Shown here one piece after another: positions 1 through 12,339 of a stretch of 64,000 nt of DNA. A program made the position numbers and the translations under genes. Numbering within the stretch: the stretch's first letter is position 1; the number at the start of each line of letters is the position of its first letter. Location: NCBI RefSeq assembly GCF_018691265.1, contig NW_024881296.1:15655427-15719426 (forward strand), written 5' to 3'. The notes below the pieces were generated by a model. That model was not told the origin of the DNA, made no database searches, and saw nothing but the letters and a program-made list of their open reading frames with translations. Source of the DNA: Tyto alba. Taxonomy: Eukaryota; Chordata; Aves; Strigiformes; Tytonidae.

Positions 1-1478
1 AAGCATGCTGCATGTACTAGCAACCCTAGAGAATACATGAAGTCTGTGTTAGATCGCTGCTCTACTGGCGCATGATGAGGCCAGTGCTAACACCCTTTCA
101 CAGCTTTTACTGCCTGCACTGTCCCAGGTACTTTGTCACTTGCTTCCATTGTATTTTTGTCTTGTGGTGGCTTTTTTTTCACACTTGGTTGTGTGATCTT
201 ATGACAGAGCTTAAGGCTGTTCAGAAAAATGTTGCTACTTAGAACAAGAGCTGCACACTTATTTGAAAGCAGGGCTTTGTATCATTTTCATAGCTGCAAG
301 TATGAAAAAGGAACATGTGGATTACAGTTTAAGAGTTAATGGAAACTAGGATTGTGGTGTAAATTCCTGGTAGAGTATGTATTTTATAGTTAAAGGCTTG
401 ATCTATAGTAGTTAAAATGAGGGAAAAGGAGCTGCATCACTTTGGTAATCCATTTTTTTGGGATCAGTGTCTGTACACAGACAGGAACCTTGTTCATGCA
501 AATGATTTCAAATGCCAGTCTCAGATACACTGCAGGTCTCATTTTGGGCTGTGTCTACTGTGCTATTTACTGTTGGTCTCAGCGTTGTCCTGAAGGAGCT
601 CAAGCTTTCTGATCTTCACCACCCTTCCTAACCAGAATCATCTGTACTGCATCTTCCAGCATGGCATTAAGGTACCTCCTGAGCTTTGTCATGCTGCACA
701 AAGAAGTGAGATCACTCTGCAGGCACCTTGTCTGCTTCCATGAATTTCTCCTTGCCTAGGGCTGGCAGAAACTTCAGGAGTGTCAGAGGGGACATGGAGG
801 GAGAAAGTCAAGACAAGGAATCATGGGGTTGCTGCTCACTGATTTCCCATGCTGGAGGCCTGTGGTTGGGTGGAAATACTGCCAGGAGAGGGTTGATTGG
901 AGGTGAAGAAACCCCAGACTGACCTCAGCCTTGGGGATTTTGCAGAATTTCCTGGTCTGAGATGAACTGTTATTTGGGATTGAGATGAGGGGCTTGCAGG
1001 AGACTACAGCCTAGTCAGCAAGAAGACACTTCTATAGAGATGATTCTAAACTGAAGCCCGGCTAGGACTGTAAGCACCATGCTGTAAACAGAAATCTCTC
1101 TCAGGACTGCTTAGACAAGATTTAACAAGACATTGCATATTGTCTTATATTGTTATAGTTTTGTGGAAAAGTATCATAGCATTTACTGGAGGATGCTTAC
1201 AAGTCATATTCAGTAATTTTGATCAATAGAATTTTACAGCACAGCTACAGTTCTTTATTGAATAACACAGGTTCATTTAAATTCTGTATGAATGGTATCA
1301 TTCATTTTCAGAAGCCTCTTGAACTCCAAGGGAACCTTTTGCTTTCCCCCCTATTATGCCTTATAGGTTTTTTAATAAGAACAGTTTCTGTTTAGCTAGG
1401 TGGTAGTGGTGCTGTAGTAGTCTCTGGCTCTTTATGAGGCCAGGAATCTCAGCAAGACTCTCCATTTCATGTGGACCA
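1..1478. other. Unique non-coding DNA, no gene seen
   Basis: AT-rich sequence with frequent stops in all frames. The only open frame of note (728-922, 64 codons) has no recognisable domain, signal peptide or splice context and is treated as chance. No CR1, LTR, tRNA or simple repeat was recognised here. Confidence 0.65.
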
Positions 1479-1548
1479 GATCCAAAGTCCACTGTGTAGT
1501 CAGTGAAAGTCTTTGCATTGATTTAAATAAATATTGGCTCAGGCCCTG
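1479..1548. repeat. Relic of an old sauropsid palindromic interspersed repeat
   Basis: The stretch reads as a diverged inverted repeat. A 'tccaaagtccactg..agtcagtg' arm is followed by 'cattgatttaaa' and 'ggctcaggccct'. This resembles an old repeat widely seen in bird, turtle and crocodile DNA, whose core is a CATTGAAGTCAATGG / CATTGACTTCAATGG palindrome flanked by a TTTGGATCAGGCCC-like end. The match is from memory of the motif and is heavily decayed, so the family name is left open. Similar but weaker traces occur near 20226, 22166 and 54723. Confidence 0.4.
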
Positions 1549-3265
1549 TAATAGTGGCTAACTTTTTCTTTGTTATAGTAGTCATGGCAGTGCTTTTAAA
1601 AAGTCTGTCTTTTTCTTTCTTGGTAAATGTACCATATGCCAGCATCATAATTAGTTCTGAAAACACTGTGTATATGTTCAAAGGGCACTGAATAGCTCTG
1701 TGTATGGAGAGCTACCAGACGTAGGAGGATGTTTCTGCTGAGCCATTAGGCACATGATTACTGTTGGTATTGCTGTCTCTGCCCTCCACTTCCTGCTGTG
1801 GTGATAAGTGCACGGATATATTATTTTTTCAGTGTTGCTGCTTTTTAAAAGTTGTTTCTCCTTTGGAGTTCCAAAACAGCATATCTAAGATTATATGTAG
1901 GAGATGTTGTGTCTGTGTATAATATATAAAGATTGGCTACCATCTTCATTATTTTTCCAGTCTTCCTGCTGAATACAGTTGCTTAGTCACTTCCAATAAT
2001 CGTATTTAATTTATCAAAAGGGATATGCAGTAAAATTATAATGTCAAATCTCTGATTACATGTGTGAAGGTGAAGGCTTGGAGTTTTTTTTGCTCACATA
2101 TGATCTTTGCCCCTGAAAATGAATTCATCTGTTACTTTCTGTGCTTGCTTCTAGAGCCTGTGCAAAACATTCTAATGTCAATCCACCTGGTGTGCACAAT
2201 CCTTCTACTGATGCAATGGTGTGGCTTAAATACAGGATTTCTTCTGTAGTGTTGATCATATTAACTGCTAAAGCCATTGAAGTAATAATGTAACAGTATA
2301 TCAATCAGCTTCAGTATTTGGACTTCACAAGTCTCAGTAGCCTGAATTTCCCATGAATGCAAAGGTCAATGAATCCCTCTTAACTACTCAAAGGGGAGGA
2401 CTGAGATGGCCAGGTATATTCAAATAAATAAGAGTAAGACCATCTAAATTATGATATAGAAGACCATCTGACCTGGAAAATATTGAAAGCCTCCCTAATA
2501 TTCCTTGGGTCCAAAATTTGGACAGTTTGACATCCCAAAATAACACTTTTTGACTTAAGATAGACTTTGGGTTAAAATATGGATTTAGGCCAATGTGATG
2601 ATAAAACATGATCAGATGGGTAAGGAAGTGTGCAACTTACATTTACCTGGATCAATCTTCTCCTATTGCTGTGCACATGCTCATAGTTAATTAAATTACT
2701 GTCTGCTGCCTTATGCTACCCTGGAGCACTACAGAGCAGACAACCCTAATTCCTGCCCCAGAAAACTTTATGACCTAAGTACAATGCATAAGTATTTAAA
2801 CAAAAAGAGATAGAGGAAAGTAAGTTAGGCGAGTAAAAGAAACAAGCAGTATTTGGTCAGTCTGATCTGTGGGGTGACAGTTTCTACAGCCTCACAGTCA
2901 TCAAAATTTTCCTGTAAATATCATGAGAGTTTGAAGGAGAACAGAGAGGTGGCTTTGCAGATGTCTGGGGATCTGTGTGTCCCATATGATGGAAAAAGCT
3001 AGATGTAAGTTAGGTAGCCTGAGTCCCCAGAATATTATGCCATCTTGGTGATGTGTTCTATCTCAGCTAATTCACCTTGACAAACCCTTGGGAGTTTGGG
3101 GAGTTCACCCCACACATTAGAGACAATCTGTGGGAAAACTGGGGGGTATTTCTTTGAAAGTTTATTGAATGGGCCCTGAAGGTGGACACTGTATACATTA
3201 GAAGTGGGTATTTTGGCAGACAGTAAAAGGTAGGCAGAGTATAGATTGTGAAGACAGTGCAACAA
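1549..3265. other. Unique non-coding DNA, no gene seen
   Basis: AT-rich, with many stops in all six frames. Short frames at 2064-2249 and 2388-2609 have no recognisable features. The sequence from about 3035 to 3265 directly abuts the CR1 fragment but does not resemble the CR1 3' region, so it is host DNA or another, unrecognised element. Confidence 0.6.
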
Positions 3266-3852
3266 GAGTGGAGCAGAGGGGAAGAATCCCCTCCCTTGAC
3301 CTGCTGGCCACACTTCTCTTGATGCAGCTCAGGACATGGTTGGCTTTCTGTGCTGTGAGCGCACATTGCTGGCTCACAGTCAGTTTTCCATCAACTAGTA
3401 CCTGCAAGTCCTTCTCTGCAGGGCTGATCTCATTGTATTTGTGCCTGGGATTGCCTCGACCCATGTGCAAGACCTTGCACTTGGCCTTGTTGAACTTCAT
3501 AAGGTTTGCACAGGCATGCCTCTCAAGCCTGTTAAGGTCCTTCTGGATGGCATCCCTTCCCTCCAACATGTCAACCGCACCACACAGCTTGGTGTCATCA
3601 GCAAATTTGTTGAGGGGGCACTCAGTCCCACTGTCCATGTTGCCAACAAAGATGTTAAACAATACTGGTCCCAATACTGACCTTTGAGGAACACCACTTG
3701 TCACTGCTCTCCATTCAGACGTTGAGTCATTGACTGCAACTCTTTGAGGGTGACCATCCAGCCAATTCTTCATCCAATTTAGAGACAAGGTTGTCATGTG
3801 GCACAGTGTCAAATGCTTTGCACAAGTCCAGGTAGATGATATCAGTTATGAT
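3266..3852 (-). mobile_element. CR1 LINE fragment, internal part of the reverse transcriptase (broken)
   Basis: Minus-strand translation shows the core of a CR1 non-LTR retrotransposon reverse transcriptase. Recognisable pieces, in order, are a LDLCKAFDTVPHDNL block (3820s-3790s), NWLDGHPQRVAVN, SGVPQRSVLGPVLFNIFV, and the catalytic FADDTKL box with both aspartates. These are followed by the CKVLHMGRGNP and SPAEKDLQVLVD blocks and a final KRSVASRSREGILPL. The first block is in a different frame from the rest, so there is a frameshift with loss of about a dozen codons near 3790. A second short deletion lies before SPAEKD. The element is cut at both ends: the 5' part of the RT is missing, and so are the last third of the ORF, the 3' UTR and the octamer tail. 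Loss of the 3' end is not expected from CR1 integration, which truncates 5' ends, and implies a later deletion or break. It is non-functional. Confidence 0.93.
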
Positions 3853-4777
3853 CCACTTTGATGTTAAGGGGCATCTGACTGCATGTGTGTGTGAGGTCAC
3901 TGTGCTGGGAAACACCATTGACAATTGCAAGCACAGCTCAGGGGTGGTTTAATGATAATGGGAGTCTGAAACATGCTTGTTCACAGGCTATGACACCCAG
4001 TACATCCTGTCTTCCTGAACATTAAAACTAAACTGATTTAATGGTAAATGAAGTTCATTCCCTAGCAGTTGGCACATACCACTCAGATCATTGTAAATTT
4101 CTCACATCTTATTTAAAATGTCAATCAGTGAAACACATCTGATAGAACAGAATGCCTTATCATGGTCATATTATAAAGAAAATCAATTAGAAGTATTTAA
4201 AAACCTTATTTCCAAAGAACAATTGAACTAAAAGTAATACAAGGTGAAAATGAGGTCCCCCACCTCTTTTTTCTCAGTTAGATGGCAACAAGAATGGACA
4301 TGAATATAATATTAACTTCCAATTACATCTTAAGAAGGGTATTTTGCTGGTCTGTTCCTAACATTTGGCTCGACTAATTTAGCCTTCTAGTAAAAGCTGA
4401 TATCTGGGAAAAAAGTTCTCTGTGTAGTGCTCTTATCAAGTAAGCATTCAGATTGCTATTAGGCTAAAATTGTAATATTCACTCTCTGCTGTTACCAAAG
4501 GTTTGAATGAAAAGGTTAGATGAGAATGTATAAGTATTTACAGTGCTCCTAGTCAGGGTTTCACATTAGAGTTTATTGCTCAGATTTAGTATCCTGGTTT
4601 TGTACCAAGTATTACTTATAAATGCTCAGCCTCAGTGTTTTACTATAAAAGAAGGAGAGGCATCTGAAAAGGAACAAGTTTTGTCTCAGCACATGCTGAT
4701 AGAGGCAATGTGATACTCTCTTTAATCTTTTAAAGGTTCTATCCTCCCTCCATCCCTTCATTTCTCTTCTCTTACAG
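3853..4777. other. Unique non-coding DNA, no gene seen
   Basis: AT-rich and free of recognisable repeats. Stops are dense in all frames. The last ~40 bases are strongly pyrimidine-rich and form the putative splice-acceptor tract of the candidate exon that follows. Confidence 0.6.
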
Positions 4778-4903
4778 CTTTTCCTCAAATACTAATGCAT
4801 GACCGTTGCATGCCTGTTGCTTCTCATGGGTCAGAGGTGCAGCCATTACGTCTAATTACAGTTATCGTATGTGGAACTGCGTGAGGCTTCTGCAATAACC
4901 CTG
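4778..4903 (+). other. Candidate internal exon (non-coding or terminal), unproven
   Basis: A long pyrimidine tract (about 4738-4775) ends in a canonical ttctcttacag acceptor. 126 bases later there is a strong CTG|GTAAGT donor at 4904. No frame is open throughout. One frame is open from the acceptor for about 34 codons, then meets TGA some 22 bases before the donor. If this is an exon, it fits a long non-coding RNA or an untranslated exon better than a coding one. Strong acceptor and donor sequences do occur by chance in 64 kb, so the call rests only on both being strong and exon-spaced. No homology was recognised. Confidence 0.2.
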
Positions 4904-5719
4904 GTAAGTGCCATGTGCTGCAGTAGCAATAAGGAAACTTCTCACTTCAGGGTAAGCTGATCACTGCAGAGGGGATTCAGCTCCTGACTTCTCCCATTTC
5001 CATCCCTATGTTTTCAAGTGCTGGGAGCCTGTACCTCTTTCAGAAACCTCCAGTAGTGGCCTAGGAAAGCCCTGAGTTCACTGGTCTTTGTTGACCTGAT
5101 CTAATCCAACAAGTACTGTGTACTTGCACCCTACATCTGCTGAACAGAGAAAAACAAAGCTGCTTGGAACATACTCTAAATTAAGTTGCATTCTTATGTT
5201 AGTAGAAAACCAGCCATGTAAGTGTGCCTTTTGTCAACACACAGCATGGGTCAATGCTGGCTATCAACATCAGGGTTCTCTAAATTTGGCCCATTAAGCA
5301 TGAAATACAGGACCACTCTTGAGCATGAATGAATGTTTAGATAAAAGTTTTTCACTGACAGCTTTTACAAAAATAAATTTCTTTCCCCTTAAATTGAGCT
5401 GGAATAACAATGGTGGTTGACACATTTTGCTCGCAGCTGAGAGAGATTTTTAATGCATTTTGGAGCAGTGGGGTGCAAAAGTTTGATAGTTTCTTTCCAC
5501 TGAGTGCACAGAGGAGCAAGAAAACCACTTTTTATTTGTTCTGTTTATTTGTTCAAGCTTTTGAGCTGAGGGTTTCACTGCAGTCTTTTCTCATATAATA
5601 CCTTGCAGTTTGTGTAGGCTCCATTCTGTTAAGTGCTGAGACTTGATATGATAAACATGGTATTGTAATCCCAATACACAGGAAGTTATTGATTAATAAT
5701 AATAATCTGGTCCTGGGGG

Positions 5720-5738
5720 AAAAAAAAAAAAAAAAAAA
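5720..5738. repeat. A19 homopolymer
   Basis: Nineteen consecutive A following GGGGG. There is no recognisable retroposon upstream and no AATAAA in the 40 bases before it, so it is read as a simple repeat rather than a retrocopy tail. Confidence 0.9.
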
Positions 5739-6388
5739 GTGCCCCCAAATCTGCAAAATCTTCTGAAAGACTGAGCTATTAGGAGGTTCTTGGAGCATGA
5801 TGAATGGTTCTTATTGGGAGAATGAAGAATATGCAAGAAGTGGGTCCACCCAGTTTTCATCTGGCTTAGGTTTTTCCTATCAAGATGTACTATTTACATC
5901 AGGCAGGCATATTAAAGAAATTTTGGTGTGACAAAATCTTGTCTGCAGAATGCTGAGGAAAAGCTTCTAAACTTTTCCTGAATCTAAACTTTCCACACTC
6001 GTTATTAATAGTATCTTGAATTTTACTCATATACTCTCTGCATCTGTGCATGCTCCCACCCTACTTTTTTTGATAATGATGTTGTGATGTAACATTCATA
6101 AAATCTCCTTTCATTTGAATTACCCCAAATGAAGAATAGTTTCAGAAGTTTTAATTAATGCACCTGTTGTTTGGCCAAATTGTCTCTTTCAGATTCGAAA
6201 TCTTTTATTTTTCCAGTACCACTATCCAAACCCAGTATATTTCTATCAGCCTTCAGTTCAGCTCATGTTACAAAGTGAACAAATATTATTCAAGTTCTTA
6301 GTTTCAGGAGAGGGGGCAGAAGACATAGTGATTAATTTTAGATTTAAATTCAGTTCAGGTTTAAGTACATTGAAATCTTACAAGGTGG

Positions 6389-6425
6389 TTTTTGTTTTTT
6401 TTTTTTGTTTTTTTTTTTTTGTTTT
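6389..6425. repeat. Interrupted poly-T tract
   Basis: T runs of 5, 12, 13 and 4 separated by single G bases at 6394, 6407 and 6421. It is a simple repeat with a near-13-base period. Confidence 0.9.
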
Positions 6426-7959
6426 CAAATTATGTCAGTTGTTGCATAAGCTGTTCCTCTATTTTGAGATAAAACTTTTTTAAAGTATTTGGAAGTAGAA
6501 CCTAAGTCCTTGCTGGCTTCAGAAAGAGCAGGTCTGGACCTTGATATTCAGAGGATTACAGGATTGTATGGTTTTGTCATATTTGTTATTTACTGACCAT
6601 GTAATAGTGATACTGACACTTTCCTCCAAAAAACTCTCAATCTATAATCGTGTGTCTTAAAAAACTGTGGTCATCAGTTTCTCATCACAAGATAGTACTA
6701 TCTTATCTATGCCTGCTGAACTCTCATTACCAAGTCCTGTCCTTATATTAGACCTATCAGCCTACAAAATCACATGCTTAAAATGCAAGTGTTAGCAAAA
6801 CTTGTGTAGAAAACTTTGGAGCAGAGTCACTGTGCTTCAGTAGGTGTCTAAGTAATTCCATAACAGGGATGCAGAAAAGCTCTTTCTAAGTTTGTAAAAC
6901 TCATTGCGATATGACAGTGTTGAGGCTAAAACCAGAAACATAATACATAAAGCCCCTCAAATTTTCTTGCAGAAAAGAATATAAAATATTTTAATTTGTA
7001 CTAAGTAGCATGACTGAATGATTTAGCACATTTAAAATGTATGTAAATGCAACTATTTTTAAATCACAGTGGCATTTCAGTAAAAATATTAATAATTTTA
7101 ATCTGAAAAAATAAAAACAATAAAAAAAATAAAAAACCGAAAGGAAAAAGATTTTAAAAATTACTTGACTGAAAAAAATATAAATTGCATCTTTATAATG
7201 CATATTTAGCTCTACAGGTACTTATGTGTAATCCTGAATTAATGCATTAGTTAAAAAATACTGCCTTATGAAATAATTTTGAAGTTCCAAGTTGAAATAA
7301 TGCACTTCTTTAAAACTGAGAAAAATTTTAACAGAAAAATATCTGAAATACAATTTTCATTTTGGAAAAATATCAGTTGGATTTATTCAATGAAAAACTA
7401 GTTTTGACATCATCAAGGAAATCTGTTCAGTGCTGCCCTGCCTAGACGTTATTGCTACCTTTTTCCCAAATGCAAAATTCACTACTCAAAACTGTGAGAT
7501 ACCATTACATTTCATAGAAAAGACTGTAACAACCTTGAAATGATGTTGAATATTTGTCTTCACTACAACTCATTCCTAGAAATCTATGACTGAAATTTTA
7601 CATGTGAGCACACAAACACATGTACCACCACACATCCACAGGTGAGCAATTAGCCTGTTGCCATCAGGCCAGCAGCATGAAAACTGGAAGGCCATGCAAC
7701 TGAATGCAGACTTAATCATGGTCTGGATCTTGCAAGTGGAAGCTTCAGGCTGAAGTGATCAGCCTTGTCTTTAATAATGATGTGAAAGAAGGAGACAACA
7801 TCAAGAGGGAACCAAGAAAACTATCTTTTCATGTGAACTCTGAGACTTGCAGCTTCTTCATCAGAAACAAAATTTACTGTTTTGTTTTTGGTTGATTTTA
7901 ACTATCAGGTCACACAGTCCTTTAATAGACTTTTAGCACAAGTGTATAATTGTAATTAA

Positions 7960-7961
<2 letters not shown>

Positions 7962-7996
<35 letters not shown>
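7962..7996. repeat. T35 homopolymer, possible minus-strand poly(A) tail
   Basis: Thirty-five uninterrupted T, the longest homopolymer in the window. On the minus strand it would be a poly(A) tail, and an AATAAA lies at 8052-8047, about 50 bases before it. That is further than the usual 10-30. The minus-strand sequence beyond was not recognised as any transcript, and no target-site duplication was found. Confidence 0.9.
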
Positions 7997-10900
7997 CGGG
8001 TGGATTGCCATAGGGGAGTATTAACCAAGACTGAAATTAACTGACTTTTATTCCAACTGTCATGACATCCTTATGAAAATACAACAGCAAAGCTTCTGTT
8101 CTTTGGATATCAATTCAGTAGCCCTTAAAGACAAAATATGGAGCCATCAGTTGCAGGCATCTGCCTCACTAGCAACCAATAAATAAGAAATTTATAATAC
8201 TCAGATGTCCTTGATCTGTCACAATGTAACATTGATGCTATTTGTTGCATGTGTGGCTTCTTAGATGCCACTGCAAAGGCCGTGTTACTGAGGAGGAAAG
8301 AGAAATATAGATACTTCCTCTACTGTTCTAGTCAAGATATTGAATTTGTTATCTCAGGGGAAACAACAGCAAGTTTCCTGCATGGCAAAAAGCAAACCAT
8401 GGTGCTATCTGCATAATTTTTGTAATATGTTTCATACAAAAAAATTTGAACTTCATGGGTTGTTACTTTTAGATTATTATATGAATTTTCTTTGTAGAAG
8501 ATCAGGTTTTATATAATATCCTAGGTAAAGACATGTTTAGGGATGTAGATGGAGAAGCATCATGCATTTAACATTGGACAGTTCTTTTTTAAGTTAAATT
8601 TCAAACCTTTTAATACAGTTGGGCTGAGAGAGCAGTAGGGTACTGGGGTTGATAGACTAATGGGTTGAGGCAGACAGAGAGACAGAAGGATGAAGGGGAG
8701 ACAGAACCAATGGAAAGTCTTGAGCAAGCTTGTTGGTACATGCGATGAGCTGGGAGAGAAAACTCATGGTGGAAGAGAAATTATTTGACCAAGGCTGAAG
8801 TGTCTGTGTGAAAAGATGGAAAGATCTTTATGTGATTGTGTGTCACAGAGCCAATCTCAGGCTTTAAAATTTAACAGTTCATATAAGTTACGTGTGCTGT
8901 TTTGTTTGGGATTTTGCTTCACCAGTATCGGCCAGACTGGGTAGGCTTGTTCTATTTCCTTAGCTCTTAAGCATCTTTTGTTACATGTGGGTACTATCTT
9001 TTATTGTCCCTGAATAGGTGAGAGAGTGGAAAGATGGGGGAAATATAGGAAAATAAATTAATTAGGACTTTTATGGAAGCATCAACTCAAACTATTTAGG
9101 AAAATTTGTGCTATTGTATTTAATTTGCTCCAGATGTTCTTGCAAAGGGGGAATTTGGATTAGCCTAGGAAGGTCAATGGAAAAACATGGTTTCCTGATT
9201 TTAAAAATAGAGAAAAAAGTACCCTTCTTTTGCTAGCCTGAGAGATTTGCAATTATCAAAGTAGTCATTGATTTTACTTGCAGTAATGTGCCTGCAGAGC
9301 TCTCAGAGGAAGGGTGGGGAATTTTTGGAAGAGGCACCACCATAGCAGTTATTAAAATTCTAGGAACTTGCCTGCTATTCAGAGGCCCTGAAAAGCTGAT
9401 GGGGAAGAGGGCCTCTATGTTAGCATTGGATTAAGACTGTTTGCATTTAGTCTGGGTTTTATGTGACTAAATGTTGACACTGACTGAAAGAAAGAAAGAA
9501 CAAAGAAAATAGGAAAACGTCATCACCAGAAATAGCTTTAATTAGCATCCTGTTTGGCAACATCAGCAAAGGCTGAAGTATCTTATCACCCTTAATCGAC
9601 TGCTTTGCAAGAGTTTTATCTTTTGTGGAAAAGTTGGTCATATTAGAAGACTGAGAAGTAGTTGCTCTGGATTTAGTATGATGAATGTGGTGGGAAACCT
9701 AGATGGTTCACAGCTGAAGTCATATGAACTAACATGATGTTAAACATGATTTTGTAGCCAGAGGAACTAGAGACAAGTTATCTGTGTCAATTGCTTATTT
9801 GAGTACTGAAGACTGAATATATGGCTTTTTCCTAGCTTGTGCTGGTTATGAGGTCCGTATTTAGTATTTGCTGATGACTCTTCTGCCCCTGGCAAGACCA
9901 AAAGCTACTGACAAGACAGTGGGTCTGTCTGTATCTGTATAGCTGCTTTTCTGCTCTACCTTCACTGAGACAAACTGAAACGTGAGAACACATAGACCCA
10001 GCAGAGCTAGTAAATAACAAAATTACCTTGAATGTCTTCTCTAGGAGATTTCTGTCTCTCCCTAACCTTCCATCCAGTAAGCCCTTGAAAGAAAATGAAA
10101 ATAAAGTCCATACCACAATACAGAGTTGGGCTGCTGGAAAAATAGGTCATTGTCAAGTCCACAGTGGTGTGTGGCTTTCCTGTACAAAAGTCATGCTGGT
10201 GAAGGTTTGGATAATTTTCACAGGAAAAAGGTTGTAGAGATGTGGATATTACTGGCATGTTAGAGAATCATTTCCCCACGTTCCTCTGCTTCAACTAAAG
10301 AAGGTTGAAGACCCAAAGGTTTTTTCCATCTATAGTAGCCAAATTAGACAAAACAGAACCTTCCAGATCTCATTTTACATGTCTGCTATTTTGCTGTCTT
10401 GACATATTTCAGTAAAGGGATCTATTTAGAGAAACAGGCACTGATTAAAATAGAAACTTACTTCCTTCTCTGCCGTTGATTGATCCCTATCTTCCACAGT
10501 GGGAGTTAAAAATATCAGTCATTGTTAAACACCAAAAGTCAAACTGTTTTCTCATGATAGTTTAACAAATTTTTTATTTTCCCATTTATCTGTTTGTGCT
10601 TTCACTTCACATAGTACTGTACTGAAAATAAGTACACACTAAGCTTTACTCAGGTACTTTCTACTGCCTGTGGCTCTTCTTCCACAGATAATAATGTGTT
10701 TCCTTGGCCATGCACTCTTTTTTACAGCTGTTTCCAGTTGGGTGTGGGACCATCTTTCTGAGTTTCAATCATAAGAAAATAGTGCTGAATTTTCTTGCTA
10801 TTTGGTGAAAAGCACACTATATATATGTGAAAAATCTCAGGCCTGTAAGTGCTTTCAGAAATTATTGTGCAAATAAAGAAGAGATAATTGTAGTCTGACT

Positions 10901-12339
10901 AAAGACCATTCATGAATGGGAAAAAAATAGCTAAATAAGACAAAAATTTATATGCTTCAATAGATGAAGTTGAAATCTCTCTAATCTGTTTGGACTTCAG
11001 GGCTGTTAGATTGGGGGAGAGGAAGCAGAGAGTGTTAGGAGGATTTGACAGAGTTTCTGGAAGACGAGACAGAGATCCATCATCATATTTATCTCTGCAA
11101 GCCTAACAGCAGTTGCCACACCATGCTGGAGTCAGATTTGTGTTGCTCCAAATAGCTTGTTTCAACGTTTGGTTTGTTTGTTTTAATTTGCTTTTATGCA
11201 TGAAGGTGAACTTAAATGGTCTTTTTCTAAATATTATTCCCAGATCCAGAATCGATTAGTTCATCACAATGGGCTAAAATGAGAGTCTGTCTACCACGTG
11301 CATCCAGCTATGGTGGGCATTGATATTTGGGACCATCTAACTCCCATCTGTGCAATGCAACACATGCTCATTAGCACACCAGAGGATGTTTTATTCCTTC
11401 TGAATTCAAAGTGCTGTGTAATCCATAGCCTGACTCTGAGAGGGAATAGAAAGATACCATAGAAATGACACAAGCCAACTGTGGATATTTTTTTCCCCTC
11501 CTGAATCAGTCTTTATGCCAGTGCTCAATGACTCTTCCAATCCATCACCTCTTTTCCTCCAAGGATCTGCATTACCCTGAGTAAAAAGCTATCTTTGCCA
11601 GAAACTTAATTAATGCCCTTGTACTTCATTATCAGCTCTTTGCAGCCTTGCAAATTCGGTCTTTGTGTGGGACCCTCTGTTACCAAATCATACTGATGAA
11701 TATATTCCCCTGTGGAAACCATTTATGTGCTGTGTGTAGAAACAACTGCTGTGCAGTGGCTTCAGTGGGTGTCACCATGGCAGGCTCATTAGGCAAGAGG
11801 TAGAAAGGGACCAGGAAACTGGAGAGAATTGAGAAGAGAGAAAGTAAAAAAATAAAACAAAACCAAAACACAAAGCCTTCTGTGTTGTGCAGAAACCACA
11901 ACAGGTTGATGTGAAATGGAGAGAGCTGAGGGTGGTACTAAGTCTTGGGCTCAACACTACTCTCTCATTCTTAAATTGCAGTTTTCCAGCCAACACCTTC
12001 CTGTTGTCTGCAACAGCAGATGATTGGTGATAGGCAGTTAAATGTAGTGTTTGATTTTCCTCAGAGATGCTATGCTTTTTTGTGTAGGTGTTAAATTCCA
12101 CAGCTGGTCATCAGGGGAAAAAGAGTGACACTTTCTGTTACCTGCTCAGGTTCTCCACACAGGAGAACATTATGGTAACATAATACAACAGTTTTGTCTT
12201 CAGTTGATGTTTTTCCCCATTAATTTATGTTTTGCTGTTTTCCTGGTCATATCTTGGGTAGCGATAAGTAGATGATAGTCTACCTTTTTCTTACCACTAG
12301 TGTTCACTGAACCACATTTAATTCAGAGAATGTATATTG
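7997..12339. other. Unique non-coding DNA, no gene seen
   Basis: Mixed AT-rich sequence without recognisable exons or transposons. The overlapping frames around 9832-10258 occur on both strands and share no similarity with known proteins that I can see. The sequence at 9487-9505 is a short GAAA-type purine patch. Confidence 0.6.

Larger units (their letters stand above)
4904..7961. other. Unique AT-rich DNA with homopolymer tracts, no gene seen
   Basis: No gene, CR1 or LTR recognised. The section contains an A19 run (5720-5738) and an interrupted T tract (6389-6425). The stretch at about 6960-7200 is very A-rich, which keeps a minus-strand frame open with a phenylalanine-rich, low-complexity translation that is not a plausible protein. 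Confidence 0.6.

Noticed and set aside
3268..3687. Plus-strand frame of 139 codons
   Set aside because: Antisense shadow of the CR1 reverse-transcriptase fragment, whose minus-strand reading has clear RT motifs.
6991..7203. 70-codon minus-strand frame with Phe/Tyr-rich hydrophobic translation
   Set aside because: Low-complexity product of an A-rich tract on the plus strand. It is not a credible membrane protein.
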